Part shown: positions 20,036-28,686 of the stretch, in pieces
Layout of the letters: each line of letters begins with the position of its first letter
Position numbering within the stretch: the first letter of the stretch is position 1
Assembly (NCBI RefSeq): GCF_002112505.1
Contig: NZ_NEHW01000007.1
Coordinates: forward strand, 1-64,000
Length of the DNA stretch: 64,000 nt
DNA from: Pseudomonas sp. R28(2017)
Lineage (GTDB): Bacteria > Pseudomonadota > Gammaproteobacteria > Pseudomonadales > Pseudomonadaceae
Direction: 5' to 3'
Made by a program: the position numbers and the translations under genes
The notes under the pieces: generated by a model
The model's database searches: none
What the model saw: only the letters and a program-made list of their open reading frames with translations
What the model was told of the DNA's origin: nothing

Positions 20036-20706
20036 GGGCGGGCCTGGGCCAGTTCGGCGCGCATCTTGGCGATGACTTCCTGGTAGTCCGGGGCGTTGAA
20101 GATCGCCGAGCCGGCCACGAAGGTGTCGGCGCCAGCGGCAGCGATCTCGCGGATGTTGTTGACGTTGACGCCACCGTCGATCTCCAGGCGGATGTCACGG
20201 CCGCTGGCGTCGATCAGCGCACGGGCTTCGCGCAGCTTGTCGAGGGTGCCGGGGATGAACTTCTGGCCGCCGAAGCCTGGGTTGACGCTCATCAGCAGGA
20301 CCATGTCGACTTTGTCCATCACGTACTTCAGTGCATCAAGGCTGGTGGCCGGGTTGAACACCAGGCCGGCCTTGCAACCGCCGTCCTTGATCAACTGCAG
20401 CGAACGGTCGATGTGCTGCGAGGCTTCCGGGTGGAAGGTGATGTAGGTGGCGCCGGCGTCGATGAAGTCGCCGATGATGCGGTCGACCGGGCTGACCATC
20501 AGGTGCACGTCGATCGGCGCGGTCACACCGTACTTGCGCAGCGCGGTGCAGACCATCGGGCCGATGGTCAGGTTGGGTACGTAGTGGTTGTCCATGACAT
20601 CGAAGTGGACGATGTCGGCACCCGCGGCCAGCACCTTGTCGACGTCCTCGCCCAGACGGGCGAAATCGGCAGAGAGAATGGAGGGGGCAATAGCGTAGGG
20701 CTGCAT
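20032..20706 (-). CDS. rpe: ribulose-phosphate 3-epimerase
   Basis: A 224-residue TIM-barrel metal-dependent epimerase interconverting ribulose-5-phosphate and xylulose-5-phosphate in the pentose phosphate pathway. Signatures: [13 protein letters not shown] at the start, [28 protein letters not shown] and LEIDGGVN. It is the first gene of the rpe-gph-trpE group and is followed by gph with a 4-bp overlap. Confidence 0.98.
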   Translation of the reverse strand: MQPYAIAPSILSADFARLGEDVDKVLAAGADIVHFDVMDNHYVPNLTIGPMVCTALRKYGVTAPIDVHLMVSPVDRIIGDFIDAGATYITFHPEASQHIDRSLQLIKDGGCKAGLVFNPATSLDALKYVMDKVDMVLLMSVNPGFGGQKFIPGTLDKLREARALIDASGRDIRLEIDGGVNVNNIREIAAAGADTFVAGSAIFNAPDYQEVIAKMRAELAQARP

Positions 20707-20756
20707 GGCGCACCTGTTGGCAGAATCACGGTGGCGCGCATTGTAACCGTTTTAAC

Positions 20757-20864
20757 CTGTTCCGGCCTCTTCGCGGCTAAAGCCGCTCCCACAGGTTCTG
20801 TGCACATCTGACGACCTGCGCAATCACTGTGGGAGCGGCTTTAGCCGCGAAGGGGCCGGAACAG
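20757..20864. repeat. inverted pair of REP elements
   Basis: A long palindrome bounded by CTGTTCCGGCC and GGCCGGAACAG contains two facing REP copies (TTCGCGGCTAAAGCCGCTCCCACAG type). It fills the gap between rpe and the ABC transporter permease, both on the minus strand, and may end the transporter transcript. Confidence 0.9.
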
Positions 20865-20875
20865 GCAACCCATCA

Positions 20876-21703
20876 TCAGGCGGGTTGTTGCGTCCTGAGC
20901 TTCTCGCTACGCCCACGCAACCACTCCAGGGTCAGCAACAGCACCACCGAGAAGACGATCAGCAGGGTCGCCGCCGCCGCGATGGTCGGGCTGAGGTTCT
21001 CGCGAATGCCACTGAACATCTGCCGCGGCAGGGTCGCCTGCTCCGGCCCGGCGAGGAACAGCGTCACCACCACTTCATCGAACGACGTGGCAAAGGCAAA
21101 CAGTGCCCCCGAGATCACCCCGGGGGCGATCAGCGGCAAGGTCACCCGACGGAAGGTCAGCAACGGCGAGGCGCCCAGGCTGGCTGCCGCACGCACCAGG
21201 TTGTAGTTGAAGCCCTGCAAGGTCGCCGACACTGTGATGATGACGAACGGCACACCCAGCACCGCATGCACCAGGATCAGCGAGATGAAGCTGTTGCCCA
21301 TGCCCAGGGGGGCAAAGAACAGGTAGCTGGCCACGCCGATGATCACCACGGGTACCACCATCGGCGAAATCACCAGCGCCATCACCAGCGACTTGCCGGG
21401 GAAATCGCCACGGGTCAGGCCAATCGAGGCCAAGGTGCCAAAGACCATCGCCAACACAGTGGCTGCCGGCGCGACGATGATGCTGTTCTTCAATGCTCGC
21501 ATCCACTCGGCCGAGGCGAAGAAGTCGTGGTACCACTGCAGCGAGAATCCCTGCAGCGGGTACACCAGGAAGCTGCCACTGTTGAACGACAGGGGCACGA
21601 TCACCAGCACCGGCAGCACCAGGAACAGCAGGATCAGGCCGCAAAGGGTGCGCAGGGTGTAGAACCACACCCGTTCGACGGGCGACATGTAGGGGCTCAG
21701 CAT
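20876..21703 (-). CDS. ABC transporter permease, polyamine type (PotC/YdcV-like)
   Basis: A 275-residue inner-membrane permease with six hydrophobic segments and the EAA-type loop (VRAAASLGASPLLTFRRVTLPLIAPG) that docks onto the ATPase. It is the last gene of a four-gene transporter (ATPase, binding protein, two permeases) on the minus strand. The family imports putrescine, spermidine or related cations; specificity is not decidable here. Confidence 0.92.
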   Translation of the reverse strand: MLSPYMSPVERVWFYTLRTLCGLILLFLVLPVLVIVPLSFNSGSFLVYPLQGFSLQWYHDFFASAEWMRALKNSIIVAPAATVLAMVFGTLASIGLTRGDFPGKSLVMALVISPMVVPVVIIGVASYLFFAPLGMGNSFISLILVHAVLGVPFVIITVSATLQGFNYNLVRAAASLGASPLLTFRRVTLPLIAPGVISGALFAFATSFDEVVVTLFLAGPEQATLPRQMFSGIRENLSPTIAAAATLLIVFSVVLLLTLEWLRGRSEKLRTQQPA

Positions 21704-21714
21704 CTCAAGGCTCC

Positions 21715-22962
21715 TCAGCTCAGGCGCAGGCGGCTGGCGCCGACCAGCCAGCTATAGATCAGGTACAGCAACACGGTCGCCAGCAACAGCAGCCCGCCCA
21801 GGGCGGTGGCCATGCCCCAGTTGATGCTGGTGTTGGTGTAGAAGGCGACGAAGTAGCTGACCATCTGGTCGTTCGGGCTGCCGAGCAGCGCCGGGGTGAT
21901 GTAGTAGCCGATGGCCAGGATGAACACCAGCAGGCAACCGGCACCCACGCCGGCGTAGGTCTGTGGGAAATACACCCGCCAGAAGCTGGCGAACGGGTGG
22001 CAGCCCAGCGAAATCGCCGCACGCATGTAGCTCGGCGAAATGCCTTTCATCACGCTGTACAGCGGCAGGATCATGAACGGCAGCAGGATGTGCACCATCG
22101 AGATGTACACGCCGGTGCGGTTGAACACCAGCTCCAGCGGCTGGTCGATGATGCCCATTGCCATCAGCGCGCTGTTGATCAGGCCGCCGGACTGCAGCAG
22201 CACGATCCATGCGGCCACCCGCACCAGGATCGAGGTCCAGAACGGCAGCAGCACCAGGATCATCAGCAAGTTGCTCTGCCGGGTCGGCAGGTTGGCCAGC
22301 AGGTAGGCCAGCGGATAGGCCAGCACCAGGCAGATGGCGGTGATCACCACACCCATCCACAGGGTGCGGGCAAAGATATCCAGGTAGATGGCCTGGTCGG
22401 GGGTGGCCTTGGCCAGCTCGCCGAGGTCATCGATGCGGTGGTCGAGCGAAGCCAGCAGGTAGAACGAGGTGACCGAACTGGTATTGCGGCGGATCGCCTG
22501 CCAGTAGGCTGGGTCGCCCCAACGCTCGTCGAGCGCCTGCAAGGCATCTTTATAGGAAGCAGGCTCGGCCTTGAATGGCAGCGCCCGTGCAGTCTTGGCC
22601 AACAGGCTGCGGTAGCCGGCCAGCTCCATGTTCAGGCGTTTGGAGAGATCGCCCAGGGTCTGGTTCTTGCGCGACTCGGCCAGGTCCTGGCTCAGCGCCT
22701 TGTAGACGTCTTCACCGGGCAGGCTCTTGCCATCCCACTGGCTGATCATTTCAACCGTGCGCGGCAGGCCGCCAACCACTTCCGGGTTGCCGACGCTCTT
22801 GTACAACAACGCCGCGATCGGCACCAGGAACACCAGCAGGAGAAACAGCGCCAGCGGCGCGATCAACGCCTGCGCCTTCCAGCGGTTGACCCGCTCGGCA
22901 TGCTTGAGGCGCTGCTTGAGACTTGGACCTGCGCCTTCGTTGAGGGGCACTGCAATGGCCAT
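21715..22962 (-). CDS. ABC transporter permease, polyamine type (PotB/YdcU-like)
   Basis: A 415-residue permease, longer than PotB (about 280) because a roughly 150-residue hydrophilic insertion (about residues 55-200, rich in Lys, Glu and Ala) lies between the first and second membrane segments. The EAA loop reads MRAAISLGCHPFASFWRVYFPQTYAG. The insertion is probably periplasmic and is a known feature of some Pseudomonas transporters of this type. It starts downstream of the binding-protein gene after a hairpin that could lower permease expression. Confidence 0.9.
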   Translation of the reverse strand: MAIAVPLNEGAGPSLKQRLKHAERVNRWKAQALIAPLALFLLLVFLVPIAALLYKSVGNPEVVGGLPRTVEMISQWDGKSLPGEDVYKALSQDLAESRKNQTLGDLSKRLNMELAGYRSLLAKTARALPFKAEPASYKDALQALDERWGDPAYWQAIRRNTSSVTSFYLLASLDHRIDDLGELAKATPDQAIYLDIFARTLWMGVVITAICLVLAYPLAYLLANLPTRQSNLLMILVLLPFWTSILVRVAAWIVLLQSGGLINSALMAMGIIDQPLELVFNRTGVYISMVHILLPFMILPLYSVMKGISPSYMRAAISLGCHPFASFWRVYFPQTYAGVGAGCLLVFILAIGYYITPALLGSPNDQMVSYFVAFYTNTSINWGMATALGGLLLLATVLLYLIYSWLVGASRLRLS

Positions 22963-22983
22963 GGCGAACTCCGCGATACAGGC

Positions 22984-23009
22984 TGAAAATGGGGCCGCAC
23001 TGCGGCCCC
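22984..23009 (-). terminator. intercistronic hairpin after the binding-protein gene
   Basis: Stem GGGGCCGC/GCGGCCCC (22991-22998, 23002-23009) followed on the minus strand by ATTTTC. Located between the binding-protein and permease genes, it may act as a partial terminator or mRNA stabiliser so that the binding protein is made in excess. Confidence 0.65.
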
Positions 23010-23022
23010 GCTTCCCGGTTTC

Positions 23023-24057
23023 TTACTTCTTCGCCGCCCAGGCGTTGAAGCGTTGCTCCAGCTGCTCGCTGTTGTCGGCCCAGAAGGCCACATCGATCTG
23101 CACCTGGTTGGCAATGTTCTCAGGCGTGGTCGGCATGTCTTTCTTCACCGCATCGGCCAGCAGCGGTACGGCCTTGGAGTTGGCCGGCCCGTAGGCGATG
23201 TTCTCGGAGTAGGTCTTCTGCTGCTCCGGCTGCACGGTGTAGGCGATGAACTTCTTCGCCTCTTCCACATCCTTGGCGCCTTTCGGGATCGCCCAGGCGT
23301 CGAAGTCGTAGATGCCGCCGTTCCACACCACCTTGAGGTTGCTCTCTTTCTGCACGGCGGCGATGCGGCCGTTGTAGGCCGAGCTCATGACCACGTCACC
23401 CGAGGCCAGGTACTGCGGCGGCTGGGCGCCCGCTTCCCACCACTGGATGCTCGGCTTGAGCTCGTCGAGCTTCTTGAACGCGCGATCCACGCCTTCCTTG
23501 GTGCCCAGCACCTGATACACGTCCTTCGGCGCCACGCCGTCGGCCATCAGGGCGAACTCGAGGGTGTACTTGGCGCCCTTGCGCAGGCCACGCTTGCCCG
23601 GGAATTTCTTGGTGTCCCAGAAGTCGGCCCAGCTGGTGGGCGCGCTCTTGAGCTTGTCGGCGTTGTAGGCCAGCACCGTCGACCAGACGAAGAAGCCCAC
23701 GCCGCACGGCTGAATGGCGCCCTTCACGTAATCGGACTCGTTGCCGAACAGTGCCGGGTCGAGTTCTTCGAACATGCCCTCGTCGCAACCACGGGCCAGC
23801 TCTGGCGACTCCACCTCCACCAGGTTCCACGACACGCTGTTGGTGTCGACCATGGCTTTGACCTTGGCCATTTCACCGTTGTACTCGCCCGCGACGATCT
23901 TGCCCTTGCCGGCCTTCTCCCATGGCTCGTAGAACGCCTTGACCTGGGCCGCCTTGTTGGCACCGCCGAAGGAGACCACGGTCAGGTCCGCCGCCATGCT
24001 CTGGCCGGCGGCGCACAGGCCGAGGGCCAGGGCGGTCAGTTTCAACTGCTTGCGCAT
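23023..24057 (-). CDS. ABC transporter periplasmic substrate-binding protein, polyamine type
   Basis: A 344-residue PotD/YdcS-like binding protein with a signal peptide of 23 residues (MRKQLKLTALALGLCAAGQSMAA). The mature part begins DLTVVSFGGANKAAQ, typical for this cluster. It delivers its ligand to the two permeases encoded downstream. The ATG at 24057 has GGAGAG upstream and gives a proper signal peptide; the longer open frame up to 24165 adds 36 residues that do not look like a signal sequence and runs over the ATPase stop. An AATAATAA motif overlaps the start. Confidence 0.94.
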   Translation of the reverse strand: MRKQLKLTALALGLCAAGQSMAADLTVVSFGGANKAAQVKAFYEPWEKAGKGKIVAGEYNGEMAKVKAMVDTNSVSWNLVEVESPELARGCDEGMFEELDPALFGNESDYVKGAIQPCGVGFFVWSTVLAYNADKLKSAPTSWADFWDTKKFPGKRGLRKGAKYTLEFALMADGVAPKDVYQVLGTKEGVDRAFKKLDELKPSIQWWEAGAQPPQYLASGDVVMSSAYNGRIAAVQKESNLKVVWNGGIYDFDAWAIPKGAKDVEEAKKFIAYTVQPEQQKTYSENIAYGPANSKAVPLLADAVKKDMPTTPENIANQVQIDVAFWADNSEQLEQRFNAWAAKK

Positions 24058-24064
24058 TATTATT
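24057..24064 (-). promoter_or_regulatory. possible Hfq/Crc site at the binding-protein start
   Basis: On the minus strand AATAATAA, matching AANAAYAA, runs into the ATG. Hfq with Crc binds such motifs and blocks translation of transport and catabolic genes in pseudomonads when preferred carbon sources are present. Single motif, so only a candidate. Confidence 0.4.
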
Positions 24065-24097
24065 CTCTCCACAGTACAGGGTTGGTGAAGCAATCCA

Positions 24098-25222
24098 TCA
24101 GTGGGCTTCGGCAATCGGATCGAGCGCGCGGGCGTGCTCCACCTCCCAGCCCAGCGGTACCACATCGCCCACGGCCAGCGCCGGGTCGAGCTCGGCGATC
24201 GGCTGCTTCACGAAGAAGTCGGCCTTGCCGCAGACTTCCAGGCGCACCCGTACGTGGTCGCCCAGGTAGATGAACTCGGCCACACGGCCGGAAAAGCGGT
24301 TGACGCAGCTTTCGCTGTGGCCGTTGAGGCGTACGCGCTCGGGGCGTACCGACAGGGTCACCGGCTCGCCGGCCTGGCCGACGTTCACTGCCAGCGCCTC
24401 GACCCGCTCGCCGCGGGCCAGCTGCACCTGGCAACGCTTGCCATCGCTGGCGAGCAGGGTGCCGTTGATGCGGTTGTTCTCGCCGATGAAGTTGGCGACG
24501 AAGGTGTTGCAGGGTTCTTCATAGAGGGTGCGCGGGTCGGCGATCTGCTGGATCTCGCCCTGGTGGAACACCGCCACGCGGTCGGACATGGTCAGCGCCT
24601 CGCCCTGGTCGTGGGTCACGTAGACCACGGTCACGCCCAGACGCTGGTGAATGTGCTTGATCTCCATCTGCATGTGTTCACGCAGCTGCTTGTCGAGGGC
24701 GCCCAGCGGTTCGTCCATCAGCACCAGCTGAGGTTCGAACACCAGCGCCCGGGCCAGCGCCACGCGCTGCTGCTGGCCACCGGAAAGCTGCCCGGGGTAG
24801 CGCTTGGCGAAGGCGTCGAGCTGGACCATGTTCAGCACACGCTTGACCCGCTCGCTGATGTCGGTCTTGCTCAGGCCGCGCACCGTCAGCGGGAACGCCA
24901 GGTTCTCGGCCACGGTCATGTGCGGGAACAGTGCGTAGTTCTGGAACACCATGCCGATGTCGCGCTTATGCGGCGGCACGTTGTTGATCGAGCGCCCGGC
25001 GAGCTGGATTTCACCGGCAGTGGGGGTTTCGAAGCCGGCCAGCATCATCAGGCTGGTGGTCTTGCCCGAGCCGGAAGGGCCGAGCAGGGTGAGGAACTCA
25101 CCCTTGCGAATGTCCAGGTTGAGGTTTTTGACGATCAGCGATTCGCCGTCGTAGCTCTTCTGCACACCACGGAAGCTGACCAGCGTCTCGCCGGTGGCAG
25201 CGTTCGAATTCGCCTCGCTCAT
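24098..25222 (-). CDS. ABC transporter ATP-binding protein, polyamine type (PotA-like)
   Basis: A 374-residue ATPase. Walker A GPSGSGKTT at 48-56, signature LSGGQQQR, Walker B LVLMDEPLGALD, and switch His in VTHDQGEAL; a C-terminal TOBE domain follows (about 290-370). The start at 25222 (MSEANSN) follows AAGGTGC; the longer open frame to 25315 adds 31 residues with no family support. It is the first gene of the transporter operon. Confidence 0.95.
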   Translation of the reverse strand: MSEANSNAATGETLVSFRGVQKSYDGESLIVKNLNLDIRKGEFLTLLGPSGSGKTTSLMMLAGFETPTAGEIQLAGRSINNVPPHKRDIGMVFQNYALFPHMTVAENLAFPLTVRGLSKTDISERVKRVLNMVQLDAFAKRYPGQLSGGQQQRVALARALVFEPQLVLMDEPLGALDKQLREHMQMEIKHIHQRLGVTVVYVTHDQGEALTMSDRVAVFHQGEIQQIADPRTLYEEPCNTFVANFIGENNRINGTLLASDGKRCQVQLARGERVEALAVNVGQAGEPVTLSVRPERVRLNGHSESCVNRFSGRVAEFIYLGDHVRVRLEVCGKADFFVKQPIAELDPALAVGDVVPLGWEVEHARALDPIAEAH

Positions 25223-25332
25223 GCCTGCACCTTCTTGTTGGAATGACTGCGTAGGCAAAAGAGTAGAAGAGCCGCAAGCGCCCGAAAATCGGCGGTACTG
25301 AGAGAATGCCATCATCCGGCTGGAAGATTTGC

Positions 25333-25350
25333 TGTAGGGATTGCCCTACA
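25333..25350. promoter_or_regulatory. inverted repeat upstream of the ABC operon
   Basis: TGTAGGG-ATTG-CCCTACA, a perfect 7-bp inverted repeat 111 bp upstream of the ATPase ATG. It could be an operator or a degenerate REP fragment. The rest of the 341-bp gap 25223-25563 holds one REP pair (25380-25470) and nothing else that I can recognise. Confidence 0.4.
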
Positions 25351-25379
25351 AGAACGGCGCTTTCAGCACAGAGACAATT

Positions 25380-25470
25380 CCCTGTGGGAGCGGGCTTGCC
25401 CGCGAAGCCGACACCGTGGTGAATGGCACGGGCTTCGCCCGTGTTCGCGGGCAAGCCCGCTCCCACAGGG
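25380..25470. repeat. inverted pair of REP elements
   Basis: CCCTGTGGGAGCGGGCTTGC...GCAAGCCCGCTCCCACAGGG, two REP copies facing each other as near-perfect inverted repeats around a GC-rich centre that contains its own short inverted repeat (CACGGGCTTCGCCCGTG). Confidence 0.92.
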
Positions 25471-25563
25471 ATCTGAGCGCCAGATTCTAGACATTGAGCA
25501 AGACAGTTGCTCCCCCAGGGTTAGCCACCGCGCCGGATAGGTCAGCTGTCGCAATCAGAACAC

Positions 25564-26193
25564 TCAGATCAGTTTGTGCTCCATGGCGTACTTCACCAGC
25601 TCGGCCAGCGAATTGACCTTGAGCTTCTGCATGAGCCTGGCCTTGTGGGTGCTGATGGTCTTGCTCGACAGCGCCAGCTGCTGGGCGATGTCGTTGACGT
25701 TGGCACCCTGGGCCAGGCGCTCGAACACCGAAAATTCGCGCTCGGAGAGCAGCGTGTGCAGCGGCCGGGTTTCGGTCAGGCCCACCTCGAAGACCATGCG
25801 GTCAGCCAGCGCCGGGTCGATGTAACGGCCGCCACTCGCCACCCGGCGAATGGCTGTCAGCAGCAGGGCCGGGTCGCTGTCCTTGGTCGCATAACCGGCA
25901 GCGCCGGCCTTCAGCGCGCGGGCAGCCATCTGCGCCTCATCATGCATCGACAGCATCAGGATTGCCGGGGCATCGTGCAGCGCACGGATACGCGGGATCG
26001 CCTCCAGGCCGTTCACCCCTGGCATGGAGATATCCAGCAACACCACCTCACAGGGTGTGTGGCGCAAGGTCTCGAGCAACTGCTCGCCATTTGCGGCCTC
26101 CCCTGCCACCTGCATGTCCTTGGCCAGGCCGATCAACTGTTTGATGCCTTCACGGACAATGGTGTGGTCTTCGGCCACCAGCACTCGAATCAC
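25564..26193 (-). CDS. NarL/FixJ-type response regulator
   Basis: A 209-residue two-component regulator. Receiver domain: acidic pair E8/D9, phosphoacceptor D54 (VVLLDISMPG), and the conserved Lys in ATKDSDP. A LuxR-type helix-turn-helix follows at the C-terminus (LSEREFSVFERLAQGANVNDIAQQLALSSKTISTHKARLMQKL). It begins 10 bp after the sensor kinase and is surely its partner. Overall it resembles GacA but is not at the gacA locus. Confidence 0.95.
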   Translation of the reverse strand: MIRVLVAEDHTIVREGIKQLIGLAKDMQVAGEAANGEQLLETLRHTPCEVVLLDISMPGVNGLEAIPRIRALHDAPAILMLSMHDEAQMAARALKAGAAGYATKDSDPALLLTAIRRVASGGRYIDPALADRMVFEVGLTETRPLHTLLSEREFSVFERLAQGANVNDIAQQLALSSKTISTHKARLMQKLKVNSLAELVKYAMEHKLI

Positions 26194-26203
26194 GCTCGCT
26201 CTC

Positions 26204-28591
26204 CTACTCCAAGGGAATGGCCACGCTCAGGCTGGTGCCCTCGCCTGGTTCGCTGTCCAACGCCATGCTGCCACCAAGCATCAGCACCCGCTCACGCACG
26301 CCGACCAGGCCGAACGAGGTGGGCCTGGGCTGGTCCCGGCAAAACCCGGTGCCGTCGTCGCTGACGGTCATGCGCAGTTGCCCGTCTTCACGCACCAGCT
26401 CGATCTCCACACTGTGCGCCTGGGCATGGCGCATCACGTTGGTTAGCGCCTCCTGCAGGATACGGAACAAACCGGTGGCCTTGGCATCGCTCAATGCTGG
26501 CAGATTATCCGGCACCTGTACCAGGCAGGGTATCTGCGTACGCGCTTCAAAACGCCGCGCCTGCCATTCGATGGCCGAGGCGATGCCCGCGTCGAGAATC
26601 GGCGGGCGCAGCGCCGTGGCGACATCGCGCACCAGCTGGAACAGCTGGGCGATCAGGCGCTTCATGCTACCCAGGCGCTCGTGCAGCCCGGGGTCGAGTT
26701 CGGCGAAGGCCAGCTCGCACATCGACACTTCCAGCTTCAGCACGGTCAGCATCTGCCCCAGCTCATCGTGCACTTCGCGGGCGATGCGCGCCTTTTCTTC
26801 CTCGCGCACGCTCTCCAGGTGCGCCGACAGCTCGCGCAGCTGTTCCTGCGACTGGGCCAGCGCCAGCTCGGCGCGCTTGCCCTGGGTGATGTCCCAGACA
26901 ACACCGTCCCAGGCCACCCGGCCATTGGACAAGCGCCGGGCACTGGCCTTGATGTCGGCCCAGCGTTGCTCGCCCTGGCGGGTGAGGATACGCCCTTGCC
27001 ACGACCAGTCCTGATCGCTGGCGATGGCCAGATCCTGTACCTGGTGATAGTCGGCCCGATCATCCGGGTGAACAAGATTGCGCAGCCCCATCAGCGGGTG
27101 CTGGATCTGCGCGGGCGTGTAGCCGACCAAGGCCTCGCTGCCCTCGCTGATGTAAGGAAACTCCGGTTCACCTTCGGCAGGCGCGGGTTCGAGGCGAAAT
27201 ACCAGGCCCGGCACATTCCCAGCGATACCCTTGAGCCGCGCCTCGCTTTCGCGCAATGCCGCCAGGGCGCGATGGCGCTCGGTAACATCGGCGAGGTATA
27301 CCACCAGGTATTCGGCGTCGCGAAAACGCAGGAAGCTGAGCGACAGCTCCACCGGCAGCAAGCTGCCATCAGCGCGCCGACACTGGGTTTCGAACTGCCG
27401 GGCACCGCCATCGCCGGCACGGGCTCCCTTCCACAGTTCGAGCCAGCGGTCCATGGTCAGGTTTGGCTCGAAATCGATCAGCGGGCGCTCCAGCAGCTCG
27501 GCCTCGGCATAGCCGAGCATGCCCTCTACCGCATGGTTGGCGTAGCGTACATGGCTGTCCCAGTTGACCCAGAGAATGCCCACCGTGCTCTGGTCGATGG
27601 CGAACTGGCTGAGGCGCAGGGCCTCCTCACGCCCTTGCCGCTCGGTCAGGCTTTCCCGCGTGGCCAGCAGGCTGCGCTCCAGCTGGCGCTGCTGGCGACG
27701 CTGCCACACCAAGGTGGCCAGGGCGCAAAGCAGCAGCAGGCCGAACAGCAAGGCCAGGTTCTGCCAGAAGCCCGGCGACTCGCTCAAGCGTGGGTATTTG
27801 GGCTGCAACCAACGCTGGTGAAGTTGCTCCAGCTCTTTGGCCGGCATGGCCTGCAGCCCGCGCTCGAGCACATCGGCAAGCACCGGCCAATCGCGTCGCG
27901 ACCCCACCCGCAGCAATTGCGGCAAGCCGATATCACCCACCACCACCAGTTCGGCGAACTCGCTCTCCCGTGACAGCCGGCTCAGCTGTGCTTCATCGAG
28001 CACGGCGTAACTGGCCTGGCCACCGACCACCAGCTGCAAGGCCTCGCGCTCGCTGGGCACGCCTTGCAGGTTGAGGCCGCTGTAATTGCCGCGCAGGTAG
28101 TCGGCCAGAACACTGGGCATGCGCACCGCCACACGGGTTTCGGCATCGAGCTTCTCCAGCTCCACGGCCATCGCCCCGGTGCGGGGCCCCACCACCAGCT
28201 GCGGTACCCGCATGTAAGGGTCGCTGAACAGCCACAGGCGCAGGCTGGCCGGCGTTTGCGTCAGACCCGGGGCAAAATCGATCTCACCCGCCTGCAGGGC
28301 ATGTTCAAGGGCGGCCTGGTCAGCGAAATTGCGCCAGGTCAGGTCAAGGCCCAATGCCTGCCCCAGCCCGTTCACCAGTTCGACGTTGGCGCCGTAAAGC
28401 TGCTGCAGACGGCGGTCGAACTGCGCGTAGGGCGCCTGCAGCACCAGGCCGACACGCAGGCTGCGATGGCTATCGAGCCATTGCTGCTGGGCAGGCTCCA
28501 GCGCCACCGTCGGCGGCACGTCCGGCCGTGCCAAGGCGATCAAGGGCAGGCACAACCCGCCGATAACCAACAGGCGACGCAATCGCTTCAT
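26204..28591 (-). CDS. sensor histidine kinase with periplasmic SBP-like and PAS domains
   Basis: A 795-residue inner-membrane kinase. Order: signal/anchor (1-20), a solute-binding-protein family 3 domain in the periplasm (about 30-255), a membrane segment near 275-295 (LALLFGLLLLCALATLVW), two PAS/PAC domains (about 325-570), a HisKA_3 dimerisation domain with phospho-His H608 in REVHDELGQ, and an HATPase domain with N-box and DDGTGF. It lacks a receiver domain, so it is not a hybrid. The ligand may be an amino acid, amine or similar, as SBP family 3 binds such molecules. The ATG at 28591 gives a clean signal sequence; an ATG at 28621 is possible. Partner: the response regulator 10 bp downstream. 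Confidence 0.92.
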   Translation of the reverse strand: MKRLRRLLVIGGLCLPLIALARPDVPPTVALEPAQQQWLDSHRSLRVGLVLQAPYAQFDRRLQQLYGANVELVNGLGQALGLDLTWRNFADQAALEHALQAGEIDFAPGLTQTPASLRLWLFSDPYMRVPQLVVGPRTGAMAVELEKLDAETRVAVRMPSVLADYLRGNYSGLNLQGVPSEREALQLVVGGQASYAVLDEAQLSRLSRESEFAELVVVGDIGLPQLLRVGSRRDWPVLADVLERGLQAMPAKELEQLHQRWLQPKYPRLSESPGFWQNLALLFGLLLLCALATLVWQRRQQRQLERSLLATRESLTERQGREEALRLSQFAIDQSTVGILWVNWDSHVRYANHAVEGMLGYAEAELLERPLIDFEPNLTMDRWLELWKGARAGDGGARQFETQCRRADGSLLPVELSLSFLRFRDAEYLVVYLADVTERHRALAALRESEARLKGIAGNVPGLVFRLEPAPAEGEPEFPYISEGSEALVGYTPAQIQHPLMGLRNLVHPDDRADYHQVQDLAIASDQDWSWQGRILTRQGEQRWADIKASARRLSNGRVAWDGVVWDITQGKRAELALAQSQEQLRELSAHLESVREEEKARIAREVHDELGQMLTVLKLEVSMCELAFAELDPGLHERLGSMKRLIAQLFQLVRDVATALRPPILDAGIASAIEWQARRFEARTQIPCLVQVPDNLPALSDAKATGLFRILQEALTNVMRHAQAHSVEIELVREDGQLRMTVSDDGTGFCRDQPRPTSFGLVGVRERVLMLGGSMALDSEPGEGTSLSVAIPLE

Positions 28592-28686
28592 TAACACGCT
28601 CGTCTTGGCAAGGGCGGCCATGCAGCATGGCCGTCGCGGGCAAATACTATTAGGCTGCCGGTATCATTCTGGCCTTGGGTTGATTC

